From a virus, in IMG/VR virus record IMGVR_UViG_3300033571_004649, positions 1-20,188 of that record: a DNA stretch of 20,188 nucleotides, one strand, 5' to 3'. The position numbers and the translations under genes are program-made. The notes beneath the pieces are model-generated. The model did no database searches, had not been told where the DNA came from, and was given only the letters and a program-made list of their open reading frames with translations. How positions within the stretch are numbered: the first letter of the stretch is position 1; the number at the start of each line of letters is the position of its first letter. Below are positions 1-7,715 of this stretch, in pieces.

Positions 1-471
1 ATTGCACCTAGTGTAAGCAATGGTATTCCTGGTTCTACATTGGGATCACGTGAAATTGTCAATCGTATGCAGATGGTTTTACGTCAGCTGGACTTGTTTA
101 GCTCAGGACAGTTCTTGGTCACACTAGTTCTAAATGGTACACCAAACATTGCAACACCTAGCTGGACCAACGTTGGTGGATCAAGCTTGGCACAATATAT
201 CAATCATACTGCTACTACTACCGTGAGCGGCGGCGAAACAATATATGGTTTCTACCTAGACACTGCTGGTGGTGCAAACTTTACTACCACACAGCAAGAA
301 CTTAGCCTGGTTCGTGATATGGGTTCAAGTATTTTGGGTGGTGGCCAATCTGCTGCAAATACTGCGTTCTATCCAGATGGCCCGGACGTTGTTACCATTG
401 TGGCACAAAATATTGGAACAAGTACCGCGTCGTGTGCAGCACGTTTGTCCTGGACTGAGGCACAAGCGTAA
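1..471 (+). CDS. C-terminal part of a large virion structural protein (5' end outside window)
   Basis: The reading frame is open from the first base of the window, so this is the last 157 residues of a longer protein. An internal TTG at 40 is not a convincing start. The segment is rich in Gly, Ser, Thr and Asn with alternating hydrophobics, typical of a beta-rich phage structural protein. It contains a LVRDMGSSILGGG stretch and ends in LSWTEAQA. I recall similar endings in very large structural or tail-fibre proteins of marine T4-like phages, but cannot confirm this here. It lies 11 nt before the first of three adhesin paralogues, which supports a place in the distal tail or fibre. Exact function is unknown. 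Confidence 0.75.
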   Translation: MAPSVSNGIPGSTLGSREIVNRMQMVLRQLDLFSSGQFLVTLVLNGTPNIATPSWTNVGGSSLAQYINHTATTTVSGGETIYGFYLDTAGGANFTTTQQELSLVRDMGSSILGGGQSAANTAFYPDGPDVVTIVAQNIGTSTASCAARLSWTEAQA

Positions 472-482
472 AGGTATACAAT

Positions 483-1163
483 ATGGCAGGAAAAGGGTTG
501 TTATCAATTGCTCGAGTCCCTGCCGAACCTGGGTTTTACTATGTTGGGTTGCAACCAACGGATTTTCAAGAATCCAGTATCAATTTTGTAAGTCCAAATT
601 TTACCTATAATCCGGCCACTGGCGCCTTGGCAGTAGGTGGAGTTCAATATCGAACAGCAGGAGTTACCACTACTGGACTTCCTAAATCAGTAGTTAATTA
701 TATTGATTTGCCGTATGTTCAATCAATTGTACAAGGTCGTCTCACTGATTTAATTCCTTTTGAAGTTACAATAACACCAAGTTCAATTTCCAGCAAAATT
801 ATTGTGTTTATTAATTGGTTTGGTGAACATCAAACCACATCAGGGTGGGATACTGTGTATGGATTAAAAAGAAACGGTGGTCCCATTGGAATTCCACTTA
901 ATACAGGAAACAGAACCGGCGGTATGGCAATGTCAGCCAATTCTTATTATACCCCCGCGGGCGATGATAACAGCACCCCCGAAGCATTATCTTTTTACTA
1001 TCTTGATAGTCCAGGAACAACCTCGCCAGTCACTTACCAGCTTACTGTGCTATCTGGAACAGCAGCACTGACTTTGTATACAAACAGAACAGTTGGTGAT
1101 GTAAATCAAGCAACAGATTACGAACGTGGTACATCGTCAATAATTGCAATAGAGACAGTATAA
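483..1163 (+). CDS. Tail fibre/adhesin paralogue 1
   Basis: A 226-residue beta-rich protein with no signal peptide or membrane segment. After a short variable N-terminus it has the fibre-type motif YNPATGALAVGG (about residues 41-52), then a conserved domain. Shared landmarks in that domain are TPSSISSKI, GLKRNGGPIG, a YYLDSPGTTSPVTY strand pair, and LYTNRTVGD near the end. The next two genes share all of these in the same order, so the three are tandem paralogues. The ATG at 483 has AAAGG (470-474) 8 nt upstream. It ends in a TAATG overlap with the next gene. A trimeric receptor-binding or fibre-tip role is inferred from composition and context. Confidence 0.8.
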   Translation: MAGKGLLSIARVPAEPGFYYVGLQPTDFQESSINFVSPNFTYNPATGALAVGGVQYRTAGVTTTGLPKSVVNYIDLPYVQSIVQGRLTDLIPFEVTITPSSISSKIIVFINWFGEHQTTSGWDTVYGLKRNGGPIGIPLNTGNRTGGMAMSANSYYTPAGDDNSTPEALSFYYLDSPGTTSPVTYQLTVLSGTAALTLYTNRTVGDVNQATDYERGTSSIIAIETV

Positions 1164-1837
1164 TGTATAAGTCTCCATCTATCCCAATTATCAATGCAAC
1201 AGGTCAAGCGTTACAAACTTATGTTGCCATGCAATCTAGTACCACTGGATCGTCAAACTATCAACTTGTTGATCCTAAATTAGCTTACGATCCGGTTACT
1301 GGAATCTTATCAGTAAACAAGATAGAATATAAAAACAACGGCACAGTAGAAAGTCACTTGCCAAGATCTGTGCAAACTTATATTGACATTCCTAGTACTC
1401 AGTCTTTTGTTGCTCAAAATAGAGCAGAAGTAGTTGGTCTAAGTGCTACAATAACACCTAGATCAACGAACAGTAAAATTTTTATTACTGTAAGATGGAT
1501 GGGCGAATACGGCAACGATAATTATGTTTACAACTCCATGTGGGGGTTGGCAAGAAATGGTAGTACAATTGGTCCAGCGGTCAACCCAGGATCTAGGCTT
1601 TGGGGAATACAAACTTCCACCCTATCGTATTGGGTAGCAGACAATAATAGTACACCAGAACCGGTGAATTTTTCATATCTTGATTCTCCAAGAACAACCT
1701 TACCATGTACCTATGCAGTAACTTTTCTTTCGTATGTAAATATTACATTATATACTAATAGAACAGTGGGTGATATTGATCAAACCAGTGGTTACGAACG
1801 CGGCACTTGTTGTATTACATTAACGGAGCTTGCTTGA
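1163..1837 (+). CDS. Tail fibre/adhesin paralogue 2
   Basis: A 224-residue paralogue of the genes on either side. It carries the same landmarks: YDPVTGILSVNKI, TPRSTNSKI, GLARNGSTIG, SYLDSPRTTLPCTY and LYTNRTVGDID followed by YERGT. The N-terminal 30 residues differ from both neighbours, while the C-terminal half is best conserved. The start ATG shares one base with the previous stop codon (TAATG) and has only a weak GAGA upstream, so translational coupling is likely. It differs from copy 1 by a cysteine pair near the end (RGTCC). A distal-tail adhesin role is inferred. Confidence 0.8.
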   Translation: MYKSPSIPIINATGQALQTYVAMQSSTTGSSNYQLVDPKLAYDPVTGILSVNKIEYKNNGTVESHLPRSVQTYIDIPSTQSFVAQNRAEVVGLSATITPRSTNSKIFITVRWMGEYGNDNYVYNSMWGLARNGSTIGPAVNPGSRLWGIQTSTLSYWVADNNSTPEPVNFSYLDSPRTTLPCTYAVTFLSYVNITLYTNRTVGDIDQTSGYERGTCCITLTELA

Positions 1838-1838
1838 C

Positions 1839-2510
1839 ATGCCTATGTATTCAGAATTGCCAATTTATATAGCCGCAGAAAATAAAGATTATAATGTAAA
1901 TTTGCAGTCACAAGTGACCGGCGATGTATACAACAGTCTTAGAGATACTAGTTTGCTTTATAATCCAGTTACTGGTATTTTAAAGGTAAATGGCATAAAA
2001 TTTCCAAACACGGACGCCAGTACTACGGGATTGCCAAAATCTGCACAAACTTACTTGAATTCGGCAACCACACAAAGTATAGCAGCGTTTACACTAACTG
2101 ACATAGACGGTTTACGAGCCACAGTAAAACCAAGTTCAGCTAGTTCAAAAGTTTTAATAGTAGTACGATGGTCAGGTGAATTGGGTGTAGCGGATGTTTA
2201 TAATTGTATGTTTGGTTTAAAAAGAAATGGATCTCCAATTGGAGTTCCGTTGAATGTTGGTACAAGAATGTCTAGCATGGCCGCACTTACTAGTTCTTAT
2301 AATCACAGCGGTGATTTTGCCAGTACACCTGAACTAATACAATATTACTACATTGACAGTCCGGGCACAACCAACCCAGTAACTTATCAAGCGACCTTTT
2401 TGCACAGTAGTTCTCAAACCTTGTACACAAATAGAACAGCTACTGACACAGACACCGCTGCCAGTTTTGAACGATTAACATCAAACATTTTTGTAATGGA
2501 AACACTATGA
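1839..2510 (+). CDS. Tail fibre/adhesin paralogue 3
   Basis: Third member of the tandem family, 223 residues from the ATG at 1839. This start is chosen because CGGAG (1824-1828) lies 10 nt upstream. An in-frame TTG at 1830 would be only 1 nt from that site. Family landmarks are YNPVTGILKVNGI, KPSSASSKV, GLKRNGSPIG, YYIDSPGTTNPVTY and LYTNRTATDTD. It departs most from the others after the TNR strand, where TVGD becomes TATD. The stop overlaps the next start (ATGA). The likely role is a distal-tail adhesin or fibre subunit; ligand unknown. Confidence 0.8.
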   Translation: MPMYSELPIYIAAENKDYNVNLQSQVTGDVYNSLRDTSLLYNPVTGILKVNGIKFPNTDASTTGLPKSAQTYLNSATTQSIAAFTLTDIDGLRATVKPSSASSKVLIVVRWSGELGVADVYNCMFGLKRNGSPIGVPLNVGTRMSSMAALTSSYNHSGDFASTPELIQYYYIDSPGTTNPVTYQATFLHSSSQTLYTNRTATDTDTAASFERLTSNIFVMETL

Positions 2511-2812
2511 TATCACAAGCACTTACTAATCTACGCCCAGGAGCAACTTGGGTAATTCGCGGAGAAGAATCCTACGCCAGCATTGAGTGGACAGATTCTA
2601 CCCAAACTATACCCACCGAAGCGGAAGTTCTAGCCGAAGCTGCTAGATTAAGAACAGAATGGGAAAACGCCCAATACCGCAGAGACCGTGTCAAAGTGTA
2701 CCCAAGAATACAAGATCAGCTGGATATGCTGTACTGGGACAAAGTAAACGGAACTGATACATGGCAACAAGCAATTGACGCAGTTAAAACGCAGTACCCA
2801 AAACCTGAGTAA
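2507..2812 (+). CDS. XkdW-like small tail protein (possible fibre-assembly chaperone)
   Basis: A 101-residue acidic/basic helical protein. The N-terminal part (LRPGATWVIRGEESYASIEW) is followed by a helix rich in Ala, Glu and Arg. It then ends in the widespread phage tail motif YPRIQDQLDMLYWDK...WQQAIDAVKTQYPKPE. This ending recurs in small proteins encoded beside tail fibres and resembles the XkdW/DUF4376-type family. In some phages such proteins are assembly factors or are fused to fibre ends; the biochemical role is unsettled. It overlaps the preceding adhesin by ATGA, so it is co-translated with the fibre module. The assignment is by motif and position. Confidence 0.7.
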   Translation: MISQALTNLRPGATWVIRGEESYASIEWTDSTQTIPTEAEVLAEAARLRTEWENAQYRRDRVKVYPRIQDQLDMLYWDKVNGTDTWQQAIDAVKTQYPKPE

Positions 2813-2823
2813 ACCAAAATCAG

Positions 2824-2831
2824 CTAAATAC
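2824..2831 (+). promoter_or_regulatory. T4-type late promoter box (CTAAATAC)
   Basis: This lies in the 54-nt gap before the repeat-bearing fibre gene and matches the core of the T4 late -10 element TATAAATA. It would start RNA near 2837, leaving a leader of about 30 nt that includes the AAAGG ribosome site at 2854-2858. It is supported by similar boxes upstream of other genes in the window. Confidence 0.5.
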
Positions 2832-2866
2832 AACAAATAAAATGTAACTTAGCAAAGGTAAAAAAT

Positions 2867-3778
2867 ATGGCGATCCAAGTACAAATTAGACGGGGCTCTT
2901 CTGCAGAAAATGATGCATTTACTGGAGCTCTTGGCGAAATTACAGTCGATACTACAAATAGAATTGTGCGTGTGCATGACGGAAGTACAGCTGGCGGATA
3001 TTCGTTGGCCGGATTCAATGCAACAGGTACTTTGACAAACAAAACATTCAATCTAACCAATAATACTTTGACGGGCACAACTGCACAGTTTAATGCTGCA
3101 TTGAGTGATGGTGATTTTGCTACTCTAGCAGGCTCAGCTACACTAACAAACAAGACATTTAATCTAGCAGACAATACGCTGTCGGGAACAATTGCACAGT
3201 TTAATGCTGCATTGAGTGATGGTGATTTTGCCACTCTAGCAGGATCAGAAACACTAACAAACAAAACTTTTATAAGTCCAATATTCAGTGGTGATCTAAC
3301 AGTTACTGGTAATATTGTTCCTGGCGCAAACTTGACATATAATCTTGGGTCAACCACTGGATTTTGGTCTACGATCTACGGTATAGCTTCTCAAGCACTT
3401 TACGCTGACTTGGCAGAAAATTACCTAGCAGATCAGATTTATCCACCTGGCACAGTGTTGGTGTTTGGTGGTTCAAACGAAGTCACTATTTCGTCATCCA
3501 GTTACGACACCGCAGTAGCAGGAATTGTTTCAACCAATCCAGCTTATCTAATGAATGCAATGGAAGGTAACATATCTGTTGCACTGTTGGGTCGTGTTCC
3601 TTGTTTTGTCAAAGGGCCAGTAGCTAGAGGTACTTTGTTAGTGACCAGCGACACTCCGGGTGTTGCTGAAGCACTTGACAATACTAGATTCCAGCCAGGT
3701 TGTGTGTTAGGAAAAGCATTGGCAGATATCACCGAGCCAGTTGTTGCAACAATTGAGGTTGTTGTAGGAAAATCTTAA
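2867..3778 (+). CDS. Tail fibre with Mtd_N-like head, 37-residue repeats and peptidase-G2-like tail
   Basis: A 303-residue fibre protein. Residues 1-50 (IQVQIRRGSSAEN..., ...GEITVDTTNRIVRVHDG) match the N-terminal tropism-determinant-type domain common at the base of phage fibres. Residues 55-128 are two tandem copies of a 37-residue unit beginning TLTNKTF, plus a truncated third. A strand-rich linker with NLGSTTGFWSTIYG follows. The C-terminal part from about residue 177 (YADLAENYLADQIYPPGTVL..., ...AVAGIVSTNPAYLMN) resembles the domain seen at the ends of many fibres related to G2/IMC-type self-cleaving chaperones. I cannot identify catalytic residues. ATG 2867 has AAAGG 8 nt upstream. The stop overlaps the next gene (TAATG). 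Confidence 0.8.
   Translation: MAIQVQIRRGSSAENDAFTGALGEITVDTTNRIVRVHDGSTAGGYSLAGFNATGTLTNKTFNLTNNTLTGTTAQFNAALSDGDFATLAGSATLTNKTFNLADNTLSGTIAQFNAALSDGDFATLAGSETLTNKTFISPIFSGDLTVTGNIVPGANLTYNLGSTTGFWSTIYGIASQALYADLAENYLADQIYPPGTVLVFGGSNEVTISSSSYDTAVAGIVSTNPAYLMNAMEGNISVALLGRVPCFVKGPVARGTLLVTSDTPGVAEALDNTRFQPGCVLGKALADITEPVVATIEVVVGKS
3029..3250 (+). repeat. Two tandem 111-bp (37-codon) repeats inside the fibre gene
   Basis: Copy 1 is 3029-3139 and copy 2 is 3140-3250. A truncated third copy (TLTNKTF) follows. Within each copy a 39-nt block starting at 3082 and at 3193 is identical at every base, including third codon positions. The repeats keep the frame, so gain or loss of a copy would only lengthen or shorten the fibre shaft. 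Confidence 0.9.
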
Positions 3779-4491
3779 TGCAAACAATCAAGCGTGTTTT
3801 TCGTAATACCTATGGTGGTGAAGAGGTATTTTCTATGGCTGCATACAACAACAGCAAATGGACCTACGAAAAAGAATATGTACCAAGAGTGCTAAACAAT
3901 TATAGATTTGGTAAATCAGCCATTGTAATAGGTAATGGTGTTGATAGATTAGCATTTGATTTAAACAATCTTAAAAAAAAGCAATTACAAACATACGGTT
4001 GCAATGCTCTATACAGAAACTTTGATCCAGATTTTTTAATAGTAACAGGATCTACTGTAGCAAGAGAAGTAATTGCTAGCGGCTATTGTGATACTCATGT
4101 GGTTTATTCTGATACTGGAAAAATTTTATCGTATCCTGGTAAATTTCATTTGATACCACAAGATCCAAATTGGAATGCAGGAGCCGTTGCCGCTTACTTG
4201 GCATGCTTTGATGGTCATTCTCGAGTGTATTTGTTGGGTCATGATGGAAACGATACATCTGGTACGAGTAACAATGTTTATGCTGACACCAACGGGTATA
4301 GCTCTGTCGCAACAGACAGCAATGATGCTTTTTGGAGTCTAGCAATGTCACATGTGTTCAAAACTTATCCGTTGGTAGATTTTGTATTAGTTAACAGTTC
4401 GGGTAGAGGATATATGCCGGAAGCTTGGCGAGGCTTTACGAACTTACGCAGGATTGATTTCAGACAACTGGTCATTGAGTGTGATCTTTAA
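3778..4491 (+). CDS. Rossmann-type DUF115/glycosyltransferase-like protein
   Basis: A 237-residue soluble protein. After about 45 residues it shows AIVIGNGVDR (48-57), a Gly-rich nucleotide-binding turn after a beta strand. Then come TYGCNALYR and DPDFLIVTG, and later NAGAVAAYLACFDGH...VYLLGHDG (133-157). This order resembles DUF115 and sialyltransferase-like Rossmann proteins, often linked to surface-sugar work, which act on nucleotide-activated sugars or pterins. No catalytic residue can be named safely. It overlaps the fibre gene stop by 1 nt, so it is expressed with the adhesion module. Its 3' end overlaps the minus-strand Nudix gene by 48 bp. Modification of virion proteins or host glycans is only an inference. 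Confidence 0.6.
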   Translation: MQTIKRVFRNTYGGEEVFSMAAYNNSKWTYEKEYVPRVLNNYRFGKSAIVIGNGVDRLAFDLNNLKKKQLQTYGCNALYRNFDPDFLIVTGSTVAREVIASGYCDTHVVYSDTGKILSYPGKFHLIPQDPNWNAGAVAAYLACFDGHSRVYLLGHDGNDTSGTSNNVYADTNGYSSVATDSNDAFWSLAMSHVFKTYPLVDFVLVNSSGRGYMPEAWRGFTNLRRIDFRQLVIECDL

Positions 4492-4908
4492 CACACTTTC
4501 AACTGTTTTAATTTTTTCTAAAATAACTCGAAAATTAAAAGTTCTCCATACACCAGGATGTAATGGCTTGGGATGATCTTCAATTGTGGTCCAAGCATAT
4601 CCACGATGCTCGTTGTTTAGTACAGGAACAAACTCAGCGTCAACCAGAATAACATACGTGTGATATTCAAATGTTCCGTTGTCGCTAGTAAATTTTTCCA
4701 ATGGAATGATTTTGTTGTAGACAATTGCGCCAATTTCTTCGCAAATTTCTCTTTGCAGTGCTTCGGTAGGACTTTCGTGTGACTCAACACCGCCGCCAAC
4801 TAGGCCCCATGATCCTGCATGTCTTTTTTGATTTCTTAATAAGAACAGATACCGTTTAGTTTGAATACTATAAACTAATGCACCACATCCTATATGATTA
4901 GACTCCAT
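4444..4908 (-). CDS. Nudix hydrolase
   Basis: A 154-residue protein with a complete Nudix box at residues 39-61: G39, E45, R53-E54, E57-E58, G60, fitting GX5EX7REUXEEXGU. The glutamates bind the metal that drives hydrolysis of a nucleoside diphosphate linked to another group. The GSWGLVGGG run before the box and YAWTTIEDHP after the core are typical of small mutT-like enzymes. Substrate cannot be read from sequence; oxidised nucleotides, dNTPs or capped RNA are all possible. Its ATG lies inside the end of gp15 (19-nt overlap) with GAGGTGG upstream, so it is the last gene of the gp14-gp15 operon. Its 3' end runs 48 bp into the converging plus-strand gene. Confidence 0.92.
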   Translation of the reverse strand: MESNHIGCGALVYSIQTKRYLFLLRNQKRHAGSWGLVGGGVESHESPTEALQREICEEIGAIVYNKIIPLEKFTSDNGTFEYHTYVILVDAEFVPVLNNEHRGYAWTTIEDHPKPLHPGVWRTFNFRVILEKIKTVESVLKITLNDQLSEINPA

Positions 4909-6254
4909 TCACCACCTCGATATACACCTTCCACACTTTTAACCCATTCTTCGCCGGTCCATCTATACTGGATTCCTGTCAAGGTGTTTGTTACATACTC
5001 TGTTGATGTTTCATTTGCACTGTCAAATACCACCTGCCACTGTGAACCATTGAATTCGATGATATCGTTAGCATTTGCTACTAGGGCATTCCATATCACG
5101 CTACCTTCGGTGTTACCGCTGTTGCCAATTGCAGCAGTCAACAAATAACGTGAATTAGTTGCTGGTGATAATAGACTGCTATCCACTGCAACATTTCTAG
5201 GATTAATGATAGCATTAACCGGATTCAATGTGTTTGTTGGCATAGTATCTTCAATTGGCTCAAACAATATAATATAAGGATCAGTTGGATGATATGCAAT
5301 GGTTCCAATTAATTCTGCACCACTGGGTAAAGCTAATCTAATTTCTGTAACACCGGTTATTAACGTTCCGTATATTTCAATAACAGATTTCCATGTTGTG
5401 GGAGGAGCAACGTTATTAATAGTGACATTGTTTGGCGATGTGGCAATTTCTTGTTGCTTTAACAGTTGCATCTGGTTACCAGCATACAATATTCCGTAAT
5501 CAAGCGGTGTAACATACTTTCGTGATGCAAGATTAATTAAAAGTGTTTCTTCACTGAATGCTCCTGTTTCGTCGTATAGACTACCAATGAATTTTTGTAT
5601 CACACCAAGCCGCTTTACCTTTGCTGGCGCACTAATCCAAATTGGCATACTAAAAGTAAGTGTAGCAATATCAATTGGCTCTTCTGTACTAGTTGGCACA
5701 GTTCTTGAACTCCACTGCATATTTGATAATTGTACATAGCTCAGACTGGTCCAGTCTATATAATTGTCTGTACTTTGTATTTCAAATGCTGGATTAAACA
5801 ACACAGCCAACTGTTCAATCAGTTGCATTTTTTGTTCGGTATTACTAGTCCATACATCCAATTTGACTTCCAAATTGTATGGTACAGGCATCAGGCGTTC
5901 AATGGTATAAGTATCCCCTTGTTGACTATTATACAATCCTGTTTCTGGATCATATTGCCTTTCGCGCATCTGCATCTTGCTAACAAAGTAAGGCTCCTGC
6001 ATTCGGTCTTGTTGGTAAGTAAACGCACTAATATATGCACTCATCGCGGGAACAGCATTTATTATGTTTTCACTGTTCTGTCTTAATATTGCGGCTGCTT
6101 GCCTACTAGGATCTCCGTAGTACACAGGCACTCTTTGTAAAGTTCTAGTACCATCCTCCCCTTTACCAAACTCAACTTCAAAGTTACTGACAATTCTCAT
6201 GAATTGAATCAAGAATCGTCTTATTTGTGCATCGTAAAAAAACTGTTGTGCCAT
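4890..6254 (-). CDS. gp15: Tail sheath stabiliser/completion protein gp15
   Basis: A 454-residue orthologue of T4 gp15, the ring protein that caps the tail and joins it to the neck. The N-terminal signature FFYDAQIRRFLIQFMRIVSN with RVPVYYGD (41-48) matches T4 gp15 (FYNSSFRRY..., RVPITY). The middle IERLMPVPYNLEVKLDVWTS...QLIEQLAVLFNP (118-155) matches the T4 block ending in ILPYFQP. T4 gp15 is 272 residues. The extra roughly 200 C-terminal residues carry two short beta motifs, EFNGSQWQV (400-408) and YRWTGEEWV (430-438). ATG overlaps the gp14 stop by 1 nt. It is transcribed away from the gp13/gp18/gp19 genes. Confidence 0.85.
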   Translation of the reverse strand: MAQQFFYDAQIRRFLIQFMRIVSNFEVEFGKGEDGTRTLQRVPVYYGDPSRQAAAILRQNSENIINAVPAMSAYISAFTYQQDRMQEPYFVSKMQMRERQYDPETGLYNSQQGDTYTIERLMPVPYNLEVKLDVWTSNTEQKMQLIEQLAVLFNPAFEIQSTDNYIDWTSLSYVQLSNMQWSSRTVPTSTEEPIDIATLTFSMPIWISAPAKVKRLGVIQKFIGSLYDETGAFSEETLLINLASRKYVTPLDYGILYAGNQMQLLKQQEIATSPNNVTINNVAPPTTWKSVIEIYGTLITGVTEIRLALPSGAELIGTIAYHPTDPYIILFEPIEDTMPTNTLNPVNAIINPRNVAVDSSLLSPATNSRYLLTAAIGNSGNTEGSVIWNALVANANDIIEFNGSQWQVVFDSANETSTEYVTNTLTGIQYRWTGEEWVKSVEGVYRGGEWSLII

Positions 6255-7639
6255 TAATTGTCTGCCTTTGGTTTAAGTGCCTGACTGAGGCTTTGTCGTT
6301 CTGTTACTTCGCCTGTGTTATTGACATAGGTGTTGGAGTTGTTAATAAACCCGCTACGTAATGTCTGACTATTGACCCCTGGTGTTAATGTGGTTCTAAC
6401 ATTGTCTTCAATCTTGACCCAACGGCGCCCGTCCCATCTAAATAAACGATTTGGCAAGTAATCGGTACGCAAGGCATAAGCTCCAACCAATGGATTAGAA
6501 GGAAATGCAATACCTGAATATACTGGCAGTCCATTTGGCGCTCGCCCATCACCAGTCAAATAACCCTGAACCGTTGCTGTTGGACTATCAATACCAGCAT
6601 CCGAATCTATCACTGTATCGTCGGCGGTTATTGAGCCGTTATCGGCAGTCACACCCGAAGGATCACCTGGACCATTCACAGGGTCTTCGGGTTTGATGTA
6701 AATATGATCAATGTCGTATCCAGAATACGGAACATTGGTTTCGGCTTCACGTAGAATAGCGTCATTGATTTCAAGATATTTGTTGATAATACTACTAACA
6801 GATCCCAGGGTGACATTGCCGGTATTACCTGTAAATGGATCAGTGTCAACCTTGATTTGATTCAATATATCTTTGTATTCTTGACTGTCGGTTAACGGAT
6901 TGATTTTAACTCGCCATAGGTGTGGCCACCAAGTGGCACTATAACCTTCTGCGGCATTGTTACAATCGCTAATTACATAGAATCTTTTAAGAGCAACAGG
7001 CAAACTGTCATCTAGTGGATAATAATCTTTGAGATGCATTAACTCAATTACATCTCCGGGCATTAATTTACGTCCTAGTGTGGCAACCATGTCGTTGATA
7101 TGAAACACCATAAACAGGGTACCAGTTTGCAAAAACATACCAAATTGACTGAGATCGAATGTTACATCTTGTGTTTGGTAGACGCCTCGCATGCTGTAAA
7201 CGTCAGTATCATATTTCCTATCTCTATTTTCAAGAAAAAGCAAGTCCTGGATATTTGCAGCACTTTGATTTATATAACTTGGTTTGGCAGCGTCAGTATA
7301 AAATTTAACAGTTGAGCCAGATGCTAATACACTAGTGGTGCTTGCGCTCAAGGTCACTGTATTAGCTGTTTTTGCTGCAATCTTGGTTCCTGTTGTCACA
7401 CCAGTTGCAGTAACAAACATACCTAGATCAATGTCAGCAGTTGATGCAAAAGTCAAGGTTGTACCTGTTGCACCCTGTGCGGCACTGGTTGTTTTGGTTA
7501 AATTTTGTTCAATGGTGCCTAAATATTTGTGTACTAAAATACCGGTGCCGCCTATAGTGAACATCTCACTGATATTACGATCCATGTATTTGTAGTCGTT
7601 TGTATGGGCTCCGTCTTTCCAAAGTGATAATCTTGGCAC
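6254..7639 (-). CDS. gp14: Neck protein gp14
   Basis: A 461-residue neck protein that, with gp13, links the head portal to the tail. The N-terminal PRLSLWKDG...DYKYMDRNISEMFTIGGTG and the block IQDLLFLENRDRKYD are typical of environmental T4-like gp14. QDVTFDLSQFGMFL...GRKLMPGDVIELMHLKDYYPLD parallels the T4 gp14 FGMQVQDEVTLSINPNL...GDLIYFPMDNSLFEI block. Residues about 50-114 look like an inserted Thr/Ala-rich beta domain. Residues 399-412 carry LFRWDGRRWVKIED. The GTG start is chosen because AAGGA lies 8 nt upstream and the SLWKD motif follows at once; no ATG fits better. T4 gp14 is 256 residues, so this form is enlarged. Confidence 0.75.
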   Translation of the reverse strand: MPRLSLWKDGAHTNDYKYMDRNISEMFTIGGTGILVHKYLGTIEQNLTKTTSAAQGATGTTLTFASTADIDLGMFVTATGVTTGTKIAAKTANTVTLSASTTSVLASGSTVKFYTDAAKPSYINQSAANIQDLLFLENRDRKYDTDVYSMRGVYQTQDVTFDLSQFGMFLQTGTLFMVFHINDMVATLGRKLMPGDVIELMHLKDYYPLDDSLPVALKRFYVISDCNNAAEGYSATWWPHLWRVKINPLTDSQEYKDILNQIKVDTDPFTGNTGNVTLGSVSSIINKYLEINDAILREAETNVPYSGYDIDHIYIKPEDPVNGPGDPSGVTADNGSITADDTVIDSDAGIDSPTATVQGYLTGDGRAPNGLPVYSGIAFPSNPLVGAYALRTDYLPNRLFRWDGRRWVKIEDNVRTTLTPGVNSQTLRSGFINNSNTYVNNTGEVTERQSLSQALKPKADN

Positions 7640-7657
7640 TGTTATATCCTTACTATC

Positions 7658-7667
7658 TAGTATTTAG
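7658..7667 (-). promoter_or_regulatory. T4-type late promoter box (CTAAATACTA, minus strand)
   Basis: Read on the minus strand this gives CTAAATACTAG, close to the T4 late consensus TATAAATACTA. It sits 18 nt before the GTG of gp14, with the AAGGA ribosome site between. It would drive the gp14-gp15-Nudix operon. Confidence 0.55.
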
Positions 7668-7679
7668 TTTATGCCCAAT

Positions 7680-7708
7680 TTGACAGAAAATAGCGTAAAG
7701 TGTATAAT
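7680..7708 (+). promoter_or_regulatory. Perfect consensus sigma70 promoter
   Basis: TTGACA (7680-7685), a 17-bp spacer, then TATAAT (7703-7708), exact at all 12 consensus positions. The expected RNA start is around 7715-7716, at the ATG of the small gene that follows. A host-type promoter of this strength is unlike the late boxes before structural genes and suggests early expression by unmodified host polymerase. Confidence 0.8.
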
Positions 7709-7715
7709 TATGGTT

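Noticed and set aside
1136-1164. TATAAT at 1159-1164 as a promoter for adhesin 2.
   Set aside because: The -35 position reads GTCAAT and the TATAAT arises from the coding end plus the TAATG overlap.
1830-1838. TTG start for the third adhesin.
   Set aside because: CGGAG would be 1 nt away; ATG 1839 has workable spacing.
2824-3357. A 177-codon minus-strand open frame across the fibre gene.
   Set aside because: It mirrors the 37-codon repeats of the plus-strand fibre gene, is low in complexity, and has no ribosome site; the plus-strand product has clear fibre domains.
2867-3778. A diversity-generating retroelement, because of the Mtd_N-like fibre head.
   Set aside because: No reverse transcriptase, template repeat or C-type lectin variable region is seen. 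The repeats are short in-frame shaft units.
7671-7715. Upstream ATGs at 7671 and 7710 for the small helical protein.
   Set aside because: 7671 is upstream of the perfect promoter and 7710 lies between the -10 box and the expected RNA start; neither has a ribosome site.
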